A stretch of 64,000 nucleotides of DNA from Capitulum mitella. Lineage: Eukaryota; Arthropoda; Thecostraca; Pollicipedomorpha; Pollicipedidae. The stretch lies in assembly GCA_030062745.1 (NCBI GenBank), contig CP099839.1, positions 8,802,118 through 8,866,117 of the forward strand, written 5' to 3'. Both the position numbers and the translations under genes were made by a program. A model generated the notes under the pieces. That model was not told the DNA's origin. It ran no database searches and was given only the letters and a program-made list of their open reading frames with translations. Every line of letters starts with the position of its first letter. Positions within the stretch are counted from its first letter, which is position 1. Of the stretch, positions 38,566 through 49,520 are shown in pieces.

Positions 38566-39205
38566 CACAGGACGCACACACAGGAACAGTTGCTCCATAA
38601 CCCAAACACAGGAACAGCTGATCCACAGCATTAACACAGGATCAGCTGTTCCACAGCATACGCACAAGCCCAACTGATCGATAGCACATACACAAGAACA
38701 GCTGATCCACGGAACACACACACAGGGCCATCTCCACTCAGCGCACAAATACAGGACCAGCTGCTGCACAGCACGAATGCAGATCCAGCCGTTCCACAGC
38801 GCACAAAGAAGGCCAGATGCTCTACGACGTAAACACTCATATACAATACCAGTTGCTCCACAAGCACATGCGGGACCTGCTGATCCACAGTGCATACATG
38901 GGATCATCTGCTCCACAGTACACACACAGGACCAGCTGCTTCACAAAACACACACAGGATCGGCTGCTCCACAGTACACACACAGGATCAGATGCTCCAC
39001 AGTACACACACAGGATCAGATGCTCCACAGTACACACACAGGATCAGATGCTCCACAATACACACAGAGGATCGGCTGCTCCACAGTACACACACAGGAT
39101 CAGATGCTCCACAATACACACAGAGGATCAGATGCTCCGCAGTACAAGCACAGCAGCAGCCGTTGCCCCACGGAACACACACGCGAAGCTGCTCCAAAGC
39201 ACAGA
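38566..39205. repeat. 28-bp minisatellite B, about 23 units, in the Msx intron
   Basis: The core motif is CACAGGATCAGATGCTCCAC with an ACACACA run. The central units (for example 39001 and 39029) are nearly identical and the outer ones are more diverged. The period is not a multiple of three and the unit has no stop, so all three plus frames and also minus frames stay open for over 100 codons. The array starts about 340 bp from the exon 1 donor. Confidence 0.92.
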
Positions 39206-39319
39206 CGGGCCGGCCGTCGGGTGCTGGCGGTACGCGTTCGCCCCCTCCCCAGCGACAGCACGCAGCCAGTCGTATAGGGTAGTTATGACACTCGTCCGGC
39301 CCGTTCACGCCCGTCGCAC

Positions 39320-39510
39320 ACGGACGCGCCCCGCTGGCCGGCTTTACACGACAGGGACAGAGGGAGCCCGTCGGCCGGCTATACAGGACAGGGACAGAGG
39401 GACCCGGAGGACGGTCACAAACGACAGCGATAGCGGAGGCCCAGAGAGCGGGGACACACGACGGGGACGGCTGCACCCCGAGGGGCGTTCACTCGAGACA
39501 AGGACAGCGG
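39320..39510. repeat. Degenerate G-rich minisatellite beside exon 1
   Basis: The motif ACAGGGACAGAGGGA recurs about 35 bp apart near 39346 and 39381, followed by weaker copies. The block lies in the intron just inside the exon 1 donor. Confidence 0.5.
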
Positions 39511-39545
39511 GACCCCGCCGGGCGGCGCCCCGTTCCACGGCTTAC

Positions 39546-40026
39546 TTTGCAGGCTGGGCGGCAGCGTGTTGCCGCCGAAGAACGGGTAGCCCTGCAGCGC
39601 CGGCGGCCACATGCCGGCGTGCAGGCCCGGGTACAGGCCGAACGGCGGCCGCTGGCCCACCAGGCCGTTCGGCACGACCAGCGGCGGCGGCTTGGCCGGG
39701 CCGGGGCTGAACCGCTGGGCGGCCAGCTGCTCGGCCGGCGGGCTGGCGTCCCGCAGGCGGCGCTGGCAGCCGGCGCCCGGCTCCTCTTCGGCGCCCGGCG
39801 ACGGCGACAGGCGTTCGACGTTCAGCGGCGAATCGCTCGAGCGCTCGCTCGCCGCCTCGTCCTCGTCCGGCTCGTCGCGCTCGCGCGGCTCGTCCGGCCG
39901 CAGCAGCGAGTCCATGCCGAAGGAGAGCGCCGGCCGGGCGCGCGGCTCGCCGCCGCCCGCCACGCGCGTGAACGCCGAGCCGGCGCCCGCCGACAGCGGC
40001 GGCGTGGTCCTGTCGAGCGCCGACAT
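39546..40026 (-). CDS. Msx: Msx/msh homeobox protein, coding exon 1 (residues 1-160 plus first base of codon 161)
   Basis: First coding exon of an Msx/msh (Drop) homeodomain transcription factor, which acts in the nucleus, usually as a repressor, in dorsoventral and neural patterning. The start at 40026 is chosen for its strong context, GCCGCCATG, and no longer in-frame start was found. Residues 34-42 (LSFGMDSLL, about 39901-39927) match the EH1-type motif by which Msx proteins recruit Groucho. Residues 45-62 are rich in Asp, Glu and Arg. The remainder is Pro, Ala and Gly rich, with a Trp- and Tyr-containing stretch near 130-150 (GLYPGLHAGMWPPALQGYPF). The exon ends CTG CAA A, followed by the donor GTAAGC at 39545. 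The open frame runs about 43 codons into the intron, but exon 2 lies far away and the phase matches, so splicing is preferred. Family assignment rests mainly on exon 2. Exon 1 sequence is poorly conserved in this family. Confidence 0.88.
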
Positions 40027-40360
40027 GGCGGCCGGCGGCCGGCCGGCGCCGGCGCCGCTCGGCTCCCCCGTGACGGCCGGCGCGGCGGCCCGGCGCGGTC
40101 ACGGCGCTCCCGGCGCGGTCACGGTCACTGGCGGTCACCTGGGCCGGGCGGCGGCGCGCGGCGGCGGCTCTGGGCGGCCGGACTGGCGGCGGCGGGTCGG
40201 TATCGGCCGGGCGGCGGCGCGGCCGACTGAGCCGCCGCCGCGCTCTCATCGCTGGGGGCGGGAGGCGTGTGATCGCAGGGGCGGAGCGATCGGCCGGCGC
40301 CGGCCAATCGCGGCCGCCGGCACAATACGGCCCGGCCGCCGACAATGATTGGTGATGGCG
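40027..40360 (-). promoter_or_regulatory. Likely 5' UTR and CpG-rich promoter region of Msx
   Basis: This stretch lies directly upstream of the Msx start codon and is very GC- and CpG-rich. It contains a GC-box-like run at 40254-40264 and a minus-strand CCAAT box at 40348-40352. Beyond about 40360 the sequence turns AT-rich. I see no clear TATA box, which is usual for CpG-rich developmental promoters. The transcription start cannot be placed from sequence alone. Confidence 0.4.
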
Positions 40361-43000
40361 ATGAGTTTGGATGAGATTTTACACGGCGATCATTGAATTA
40401 AGGAGAAAAACTTGGGTAAATACGACATAATGACAAGAAAAACGCGATTTATTGGGCCGGCCGGCCGGTCGAGGCGGCGCGGATCTCGTTTAGGGAGCGG
40501 GACCGGTCGGACGCGGCCGGGCTGATAAACAGGACGGCCGAGGAGGGCCCAGGGTCACGACCGGGCCCTGCGGCCGCGAGGCGTCGCAGCTCCGGGCCGC
40601 TGGGCCGCCGCCGACGGCACTTCAGCACGGGAGCCGCGTCACGCGGGCCTGCCCAGCAAAAACAGCCGCGCGCGCCGCGCACTGGCCGAGCCGGCACCGA
40701 TTGGCCTCCCCTCCGGCCAACGATCTGGGGCCCCAACGCCTCGCGCCATGTCCGCAGCAGTGCGTCTTCGGATAGCTCCGCCGTCTGGGAATGTCGGACA
40801 TGTCATGGCTTCCGGTCTGCCGCGGGACGCCCGTGCCACTGCAGACTTCGGCAGACGGGGGTCAGATTCTGTTCGTCGCCACAAACGCGCTCGTCATTGA
40901 CTGAAGCAATGGGCTGAGCCTGCTATCTTCTGGTACCACAGCGCAAGGTGGCACATGGAACACTGCGCTTCGGAAGAGAAGTTTCGCTGCTTTGGGGGTG
41001 TGACACTTTCTTCCAGGGATTTCGATTTGTAATCTTTTGTGAGGGCCCTGCACCGTCCCCCATGTTGATTGCGCCCCCCCCCCCACTCGAATATGTTCCG
41101 CCGCATATATATATATATATATATATGCATGTGTGTGTGTGTATATGTACACGGATATATATGCGATTTTGTACTTGATACATAGCAAAAAAATCCTGTA
41201 AATTTTCGTCGGTCGAAACAAAGTGTGTTAAATCCCACTTGAGAAGCCCCCATTTCGGGGGAGGTTAGGTTGTCGGCCCCTCAGCTCGGCTCCCAATCAT
41301 TTACAAAAATATACGCCCCTGCTTCCATTCATGTTAAGCACGCTCTCTTATTCCCCAGAAAAAAGCAGTTGAACGTATCTAAGGGAGTGACCCAGAGCTT
41401 AGACTAAAGCAGGAATAAATGGAAAGTTTGCGGATGCCGGAATCAAAATACATAAATCCAGTTAGGATACCGTATAAGGCATGTGTCTCTGACTAGCATT
41501 ACTGCGCAAGGAAGAGCTGAACAGGAAATCAGCATTTAAAAAAGTATGAATGACATATAGCGTGGTGTTGATAATAGTATGACGTTTCCCGCCAGTCTAG
41601 TCATTAGCCAATCCTTAAATTTATGAATTAAGTGAAGGAAATAAAATACCGCAAACGAAACGATCTATGGCCATAAGCCGTGCAAAAGTTTGTTCCATAT
41701 GCAGCACGACCGTAGATATTGACGTAGTTCACATTTTCAGCGAGATTCAATGACAAAGCTGAACAGTTTTGTGAAAAAGTGCCCTGTCGTTTCATTAAGT
41801 CCGGGGTCTTAGTTCCAAGTGTCTTGATCGGACTTCGAAAACACTACCCTGCGCTCGCGTAATGTATTAGTGCATTCAGGGCTCGAGCTTGATGAAACTA
41901 CCTGAATGGCATTACGGTTGCTCCACAATAAGCAAAGGTCTAAGATAAACTACGAGATAAACTAAGATAAAAACTCGTACCTCAAAAGAAAAATATTCCA
42001 GGCATTTGATATGGCTGACATGAGTGTGTCTTTCGCGGAAAGTATTCTCGTCTTTACTAGTGTAAGGGAACGACGCAAATCAGAATTCAAACAACCAATA
42101 AGTACCAAGATATGACGTGAGGCACGACACGCTGGGTCATGCCGTTTGCGTGCGAGCGCTTGTATGCATTACTCAACGAGGCTGTGGAATGTGAATTTCA
42201 ATATCCCTGGCGGGCCTCGCTTCCGTGTGTCAGTAGACAGCGTGATAGTCGACCATTTGGCCGTTGGACGCGAATATGCCTGCAATATGGTGACTCAGTT
42301 CAATGCTGAGGTAATAGAGCAACTAAGCCACGATTCCATGGGGCTTAATCTGTCAGTTCAGAACGAGGTTCGCCCAGGCTGCGCGGCAGTCGTTGCCTGT
42401 TAGGCTGGCGCCCGTGACAGGAAAGTATATTATTTCCTTCAATAATTTCATTTATTTCCTTTCCTTTATTTCTGAATCGATTTACTAGTCCGGAATGCTT
42501 CAATGGTGGTCATGCCATCTAAATCTGCTCATAAAAGCTGAAAATATAGAAAAGTTTTCCATAAAAGATGAATGTTTGTGAACATCAGTGATCACGTGGT
42601 CGTGGACGGGCAGCGAGAGATAAGCAGTAGGGATTATGACTTTACTTTGAAATGCAATAAGCTACTGTGGTCAGCATGAAAACTTAACCCGGACGTAACA
42701 GGATAAAAGACCCCCATAATTATAACTCTTAGATATCAGCCCTGCTGACTGAAATAGGAGAATCTTTTCATCCACGAAAGGAGGTTGGCACGTCATTTGA
42801 ACGTGCACAGCCCTGCGATCGGGTCCTGCAAATTCTTGACCTGGTCCAGCTTTGTCTTATCAGACAGGGACGATGCACTTCTACTGTACGTCGCCCCAGA
42901 TAATCACCGGATAACTAAGCTATCAAAGTTCACTGTTATGATAGTACTTAGTAAGCCGTACCGCGGCCGTGCTTCCGCCGCGGATGTAGTGGTCTCATCA
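40361..43000. other. Upstream flank of Msx, non-coding
   Basis: A GC island (about 40.45-40.85 kb, with a CCGG run at 40457-40468) gives way to AT-rich DNA. A TA run then a TG run lies at 41105-41143. The segment near 41040-41290 has C- and G-runs like a worn repeat. No gene is seen to 43.0 kb. Confidence 0.5.
41105..41143. repeat. TA then TG microsatellite
   Basis: About 22 bp of TA followed by GCA and about 14 bp of TG. Confidence 0.93.
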
Positions 43001-43560
43001 GCTGTACTCCCGCCGTGACCCCACCGTGCTCCCACCGGGGCCGCAGCCGCCTCGTCAGCCGTGCTCCTGCCGGGCCGTAGCCGCCTCGTCAGCCGTGCTG
43101 CCGACCGTGCTTCCGGCGCCGGCGGCGCCGGGCGCCGGTCGTCGAACGGGCCAATAACCGGCGCTAACGAGTCACAAATGGTCAGCCGGCCGGACACGCC
43201 CGGCGCGCGCGCCATTGATCGCCGCGCCGGCACGCTATCGGCGCGGCGGCGACAAACGCGCCGGCCGCCCGATCAGCGCCCAGCTTTGATATGGAGATGC
43301 GACGTCCATCAGATACGTGCCATTGGCTTTCATAGTGCGCCGGCGCGGGGCGCGCGCGCCGCCGGCTTAGCGCTGATCCAGGGGGATAGGAGCGTCCTCC
43401 GGGGAGCGGTCGGCCGCCTCTGCCGCCGCCTCTGCCGCGCCGTCGCGTCAGCAGTGGACCGGCTCAGACCGGCGGACGGAGCCCCGATCGGGAGCGCGTC
43501 TCAGTCCACGCCATTGTCGTTCGTTGTTTATTCTTCGTCGTCAGTGTTCATCGGTGTATC
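43001..43560. other. GC-rich island, non-coding
   Basis: CpG-rich block with open frames on both strands and no recognised domain. Near 43.02-43.10 kb a roughly 45-bp motif containing CGTCAGCCGTGCT is repeated twice. Confidence 0.45.
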
Positions 43561-43685
43561 CAATAGCCGATGAGAGGCGCTTGAGGGGTAATCGAGGCAG
43601 CCTTCATTTGGCAGATAGCGGAGCTCTGGGTGTCTTGCTTGTCCCAAAGCAATATCCTGTGTTCTGAGAATTCACATCTGCAGCT

Positions 43686-43894
43686 TCTTTTTCTCTCTCT
43701 TTCTCTCTCTCCCTCTCTCTCTTTCTATGCTGCTCTCTTGCTTTCTCTTCCTTTCCTCTTCTTCTTCGTCGTTTTTTTTTCTTTCTCCTTTGCTCTCCTC
43801 GTCCTTGCTTATTTTCTCGCTCCCTCTCTCTTTGTATGCCTCTCCAAGTTCCGGCTCAGTGCCACAGACCTCTTTTGTTCCCGTGCGAAGGGTC

Positions 43895-43929
<35 letters not shown>
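43686..43929. repeat. CT-rich tract followed by a GGC repeat
   Basis: A CT/TTC-rich tract spans about 43686-43850. A run of about eleven GGC units follows at 43896-43929. Confidence 0.88.
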
Positions 43930-43930
<1 letters not shown>

Positions 43931-44149
43931 CCGGCACTCGGCGGCACTATCGAATTTCGTCCCTTTTCAAGTTTGTTTTCATTCTTTTCGGCGGTCGGTT
44001 TGCTGCTATCTGTAGGCGCGTGTTGACTCGGGGCGCCAGACGGCCGCCGCCGTCCCGTCCAGACGGCGTCTGGCGGCCCCCGAGACGGCCGGCCTGGCGC
44101 CGCCTGTTGACCAGCCTGTTTTACAGAGGAAACGGACCGTGTAAGTACA

Positions 44150-44206
44150 CACACACACGCACGCACGCACGCACCCAGCTCCAGATACACGGCAGACACA
44201 CACATG
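44150..44206. repeat. CA/CG-rich microsatellite
   Basis: An ACAC run continues as ACGC repeats at about 44150-44174, with a second CA run near 44195-44205. Confidence 0.85.
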
Positions 44207-46640
44207 TAAAAATCAGCCGAAACCCGGAAGATGCAGCCACTGTGAAGACAAGTCGTTTTTCAAGAAGGTTGCGTGGCATCTGCGTACAGGCCAAGCACAA
44301 TTTGTTCTGAAAACGCATGCACATTTGCACGAGGTTACGGGACATATGTCATGCGTACCGAACCCAGGAGCTTCCCCTCCTACGTCGTCCCCAGTGGCAA
44401 GGCGGTCAAGTCGTGAGAGGTACTTTAAGACAGTAAACCGCTGAATATTTCCCCCCCCACCTCTTATCGGTCGGACATTGCGTTCTCCTTTAGTTTCGGG
44501 ACCATTTCACCAATTTTTGATTGATTTGGGTGCATTTTTAACCACGGCTTCTTCACGCTCTGAGAAGCTTTCTGGAAAAAGGCAGGCCAATATCGAGCAA
44601 TAAGCAAAGATACTCCTGATATAACCGCATTCTTGAAAAAGGGACTGGACATGGTCTCGACCGATGCTCCATACCGGATAACGTTTAAATTGTAACTGCT
44701 CGTTATGTGGTATGGCTTCATTGAAAGGAAATCATCAGCCGGACGAACTCGCGACGGTCTGGCTTCTGAAAACCCCGGTGAAGACATGCATCTCTTTCCA
44801 TCCCCATTTTCACCCACGACTCGACCGTATTAGCATGTCGAGTTGACATCGCTGGTCTGCAGACGGTTGATTTTGTCTTCGTTAGGTCTGAGTTGAACTC
44901 AACACTGTAAATAGATTCCATGTTCCACGTTTTCTGTGACGCGGGACTCTGGGTTAAGGCTGGGTTCAGCTCGCGGTGAAACGTACTGAACACCACGTCA
45001 GGCGGCGTAAGCAGGAATGCGTTCCTGTCTAATGCCCTCGGTCTTTGCATTTGGTCTTTCGAGTGGCCCGAAGAGTGGTCGTCCAGTCTCCGGCAGTGGG
45101 GCCGCAGACGTCACTCTTACATAGCCTGGATGGTTAGTGACTGTTGTTTAATAATAAGCATCCGTGACATGAAGCTTTACTTGATCGAAATCGTTATAAT
45201 GAGCTCCTGAAATTAGTACTTGAGATGAAATGACCTCATTAAAATTGCATTTTTAATGTTATATATACGTATAATAAACATTCTTTTATACATTATATAT
45301 TGTTATACATATTATTTTTATTCCAAACACATGGGAAGCGCTGAATTTAACACTGACAGCATAGCCCGATTTACGCAGTTGTAATTTCCCATGAAACTTA
45401 TTAAGTGTCAAATTTATGATTTCACTGGAGTTTAGGGTCAAAATGAAACGGAGCGGTCCCACATGGTAAATCCGGCTTGTTAAAACCGTCTTTGGAAGTG
45501 AAATGCTTTGGTGGCTATTGTATATGGTCACAGATGGCTCACGATGAATGTGAAGTTATTGAAGAAACCGATCAGATGGCAGAGGACTCTTTTGTAATCA
45601 TTTTTTGATAAATGAATATCCATGAAAGGAAAATGCACTATAATGGTGAATACAAAAGCGTAGTATGTCTTGTTTTTAGCTGCCATTTTAATCCATTGAT
45701 CATTCGTATAAGATGTAATGAGATATGATATTAATGGGGGCTGATTGCATATAATAATGAGATGTAAGGGTGATAAATACCTTTCAAATGGAACAGCAGT
45801 TTAGCCATGGTTTTCAAAAGTGGGTAAGCAGCGTGAAAAATGAGCATGAAAAATGTCACGACGCAATGGTGCCAAGGGAAAGTCAGTTGACCCATGCGAC
45901 CCTCCCTGGACTAAACTGTTGATGACTGTTGGTGGCTGAAATATGCCGGAAGTCGTATGTTGAATATGTGGAAAAATGATCTGAAAAAATGGCAAGGGAC
46001 CCGGTTTCCGTGACGCTTGGAAAGACCAGAACACGAATTTATCCCCGAGCATTGCCGTTATACAGCGACTCAAGGCAGTGATGTAATCTTGCGTCAGATG
46101 GAGAAATGGCCTCAACGGTGACACTTCGACATAATTAATACACATTTTATGGAACGCCTCCCTTCAAAACGTCCGACCGGTTCATGAGTATTGCCCGCCA
46201 TTATGTCTGAGATAGAGTTATCGCATTATATCATCATAGAAGCGATTCACGATGTTTTCTTGTCGGTCATTGTTGGGTCCTTACGGGCTTCATTTTGCAA
46301 CTAAGGTGACTCGCAAAACTGCACGCGTCATGAATGCAGACCACTTACCCCGAAGGCCTTCTGAATAATAAAAAGTTAGGACAAACCTGACGTCGTTTCA
46401 TTTAAAACGCCTCAGGGAGCAAGTAACTGATTTGACAGTCAATGGCTGACTGATTCACTTATCATTTTTCATCGCATATCTTCTACTGAAGCGCAAAAAA
46501 TGCTGTCAAACGTTCGTTGTCCGCGGTTCGATGTTGAGACATCCGCGTAGCAACGACTGTAGCCGCCCCTGAAAAGCCTCCGACAACACATGCCATTTTA
46601 CCTTGTATGCAAATGTAAAATGGTCACATAACGACTAGAC
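44207..46640. other. AT-rich non-coding DNA
   Basis: No gene is recognised. Two minus-strand frames of 110-117 codons near 44.46-45.05 kb have no known motif. A small hairpin (CATTAAAA and TTTTAATG around six bases) lies at 45237-45258. Confidence 0.5.
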
Positions 46641-49120
46641 TTACACGAGTCCCTTGTCTTCGGCGACGGGCTCGCCCAAACCCGTTCGACTGGCCCGCAC
46701 CCGCCCGTCCCGCCCCAGCGGTGGACGCCCGGCCGACGGCCGCCGTCCCGAATTAGAGCACGTGCCGGCCGACAATGCCGACCGTCCGGCGACGAACGCG
46801 GCGCAGGATCAGTTACGCCGCCGCCGGCCGCCGCGTACACACGGCCAATACCTGCGCAAACAGGCGACCATTGTGGCGCGCACCTATTTACATTGCCTTT
46901 CAATTACGGCGGGCGTCGGGGCGCGGGCGGCTGGACGGCCGCGTGCCACCGGCCGCCGCCGACAATGCGCTGCCGGCCCGGCTCCGTAATCTGTGTGTTT
47001 TCGCGGCGCTACTTGGCACGATAATGGCCGGGCGTGAAAAGTTAATCGCTGTGAGAAAAGTCGTGTTACGGAGCTCCCCGGTCGTCGGCCGGGAGGGGGT
47101 GGGCTGCCGGAGGGGGCGCCGCCGCCGCCGCGGAAGGGGAGTGGCTCAGTTAATCAGCGAACGGTTGTCCCGACCAATAGGGATTAGTACGCCCTTTATC
47201 TCGATCAACGATGATTATCAATGAATTTATAGTGGTGTTTACTGCGTAACGTTGGTGTTGCGTTGATATGTTACGTACTCTACACCACGCCAACTTGAAG
47301 GACTGCCTGAAAGTCATTGTCATCAGCGATAACGACGCAGTCGAATAATCGCCTTCTTCCCCAAGACGCTGTTCTGCTACGGTTCTGAATCCCAGATATT
47401 TCGAACAGCCCACATAATCAGAGAAAGCTCCTATCAAAGCCGGCCCTAATCATCGCACCTGGTCGGGTGGGTGCTGCTTCTCCCATGACTGATCCGCTCC
47501 CCGCGGGACTGCCCGCAGCTGCGTAGTAACCACCGTGCGGCCTGTCCACCACGGCAGGGCGCGAGGTATCAGCCGCAGGCAGGTGTTGCTGGTCATTTAA
47601 CTGAATTCCTTCTGGTATTCCTTAAACTGCACAATATTTTCCCAATGGACGTTATCTTCCGTGACATAAGTTTGTTTCGAGCGGTTAAGTCCACGGAAAT
47701 TTGACAAAATCCGTGGTGCTATCTATTTCGGCATGCTAAGTCTGGGTGTTACTAGACTCGTTCGCATCATCCATGAGAACATCCACGGCCTCCTCTAGTA
47801 AAAGTACCGGTTCACGTATTCCTCCAAAGGTACTTTCTACAACGCTTAAGTGGGACCCACACACCTTGAATGAGACCAGCATCTTGGAGTATTTATTTAT
47901 CAGTTTCCGCGGTTGTGGGCAATTAGGTCCTCCTGACCACCTCCATCTATGTAACGGAAGTTTCCACGACGTGTATGCAGGGTTGGGCCTTTTTGAAGAC
48001 GTAGAACATGATATTTAGGGTGCCGAAACGGGGATTTAGCCACCAAGCGCCGCAAAACGGCAACAGACCACCACAAAACTAACGTTAAGTCTCCAAACGT
48101 TTCGAGTCTTCTCCTACTCCTTTTAGAGGACTCGAAAAATTGAAGCTCAACCCAAGAAATCACATCAGGACGGGGAAACATGAAGTCACAGCGTCGCTGA
48201 ATTAATCCATTACTCAAAACACATAGTTGCATGATCGCAACGCCAAGTAATCGGCCGTCTCAGGACAGTTCAGACAGCGCCGTTCCCGTCGCCAAGCTCT
48301 CAGGCTCGAAGAGCTCGCGCCGTTTTTCGCAGCCGTCCTTCAGTTCCCAGGACTGTACACAGCATCGCTCTGCTGGCCGTGGGTGTTCCGCAGTCGTGAT
48401 CGCTGGATTGCTATTCGGCAGTGAATACAGCAGGATTGCTGTCCATGAAGTTTATTTCTCCGCATTCGTTTCCGGCGTGGCGCCACGACTGACCGGACAC
48501 GTGAGCCCGGTGCCGGATGTTGGTCGTTCACTCGAATCGAATTGCATGAATGGCCTCGTATTTCGCGGCATGTCGCTACGTTTGACGCTGATGTGGTTGT
48601 GGTCTACTTCCGAAGAGTTACTGGTATGAAATGGCTGACGTTATGGTCTTGCCCGATGTCGCGTAATTATGTAGCATTGCACATGCAACCCGATTACGTC
48701 ACCTTCCTCTGCTCCTGGTAGGGTATGCTGCTATCTTTTCCCACAGAATGGGCACGTATTGTTGTAACCCTTTTTGTAATAAGGCCAGATGTTCAGATAA
48801 TCGCGGGTCCGTGGCGGGCCTTTCCTTGTCTTTTCGCGTACCTCATATACTGATGGGATGAGAAACAGCCTGATTATAGACAGCTACACGTTCCAGTCTG
48901 TTGTTAGTCTGACGATTTCCTCAAGGAGTCGGCCGTCTCGATGGCCGCTGGCCGGCCGTCAGGACAGCGCGTTGACGCTATTCGTCCGGAACACCGAGCT
49001 GCCTCCTTGCAGCGTCAGCGGACGGTCTTCGTGAAATGTCGGTCAGAGTTACTTGGCTCTAGTTACTTACTTGGCCAGAGTTACAGACTAACGGCCAGGG
49101 CTGACTGCCCGCTAGAGCAC
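46641..49120. other. GC island (46.65-47.15 kb) then mixed non-coding DNA
   Basis: The island is CpG-rich with overlapping open frames on the plus strand and no recognised domain. Beyond it the composition is ordinary and no gene is seen. Confidence 0.5.
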
Positions 49121-49520
49121 ATCACGGACTGGATCAATCCGCGGGTCGCGGATTGATCCGCGGGCCGGACTGGACCAGAACAGAAAATTAGAATTTGTCA
49201 CGCCACACGGATTGGACGAATTGAAAACCAAGTACATTTTAAAAGACACTGACTGGACATGATTTTTGCAGTCAATCAGGAGACTTATAATTAATTTGTT
49301 TAAGGGGAACAACAAAACATGCCTAGGAATGCCACATTTGCTCATTCGGAGTAAAAGAAGCGGAAATTTGAACACGGATTGGCAGGACTTTTATAAGCAA
49401 ATTTTTGCTATCACGGATTGGACCGGACCGGATTGAGAACCTGTGGAAAAGGCAGATTTCGGACGGACTGGACCTTAGACTTCACGGCTCGAATTGGACC
49501 GGATCCTGACAGTCCAATCC
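49121..49520. repeat. Scattered GGATTGGACCGG-type repeats with a perfect hairpin
   Basis: Variants of CACGGATTGGAC or GGACTGGACC occur about seven times in 400 bp, some in inverted orientation. At 49131-49159, GGATCAATCCGCG faces its exact complement across three bases. Confidence 0.7.

Noticed and set aside
38566-39205. CRISPR-like 28-bp repeats
   Set aside because: Units are head-to-tail without unique spacers and the context is a eukaryotic intron.
38817-39710. 297-codon plus-strand frame
   Set aside because: It reads through the 28-bp minisatellite and then antisense to exon 1, so it has no coding signal of its own.
39542-40345. 267-codon minus-strand frame overlapping exon 1
   Set aside because: It is in a different phase from the Msx frame, Ala/Arg-rich, and a shadow of the GC-rich exon.
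43630-44310. 226-codon plus-strand frame with hydrophobic start
   Set aside because: The apparent Leu/Ser/Phe membrane segment comes from the CT tract, and the Ala run comes from GGC repeats.
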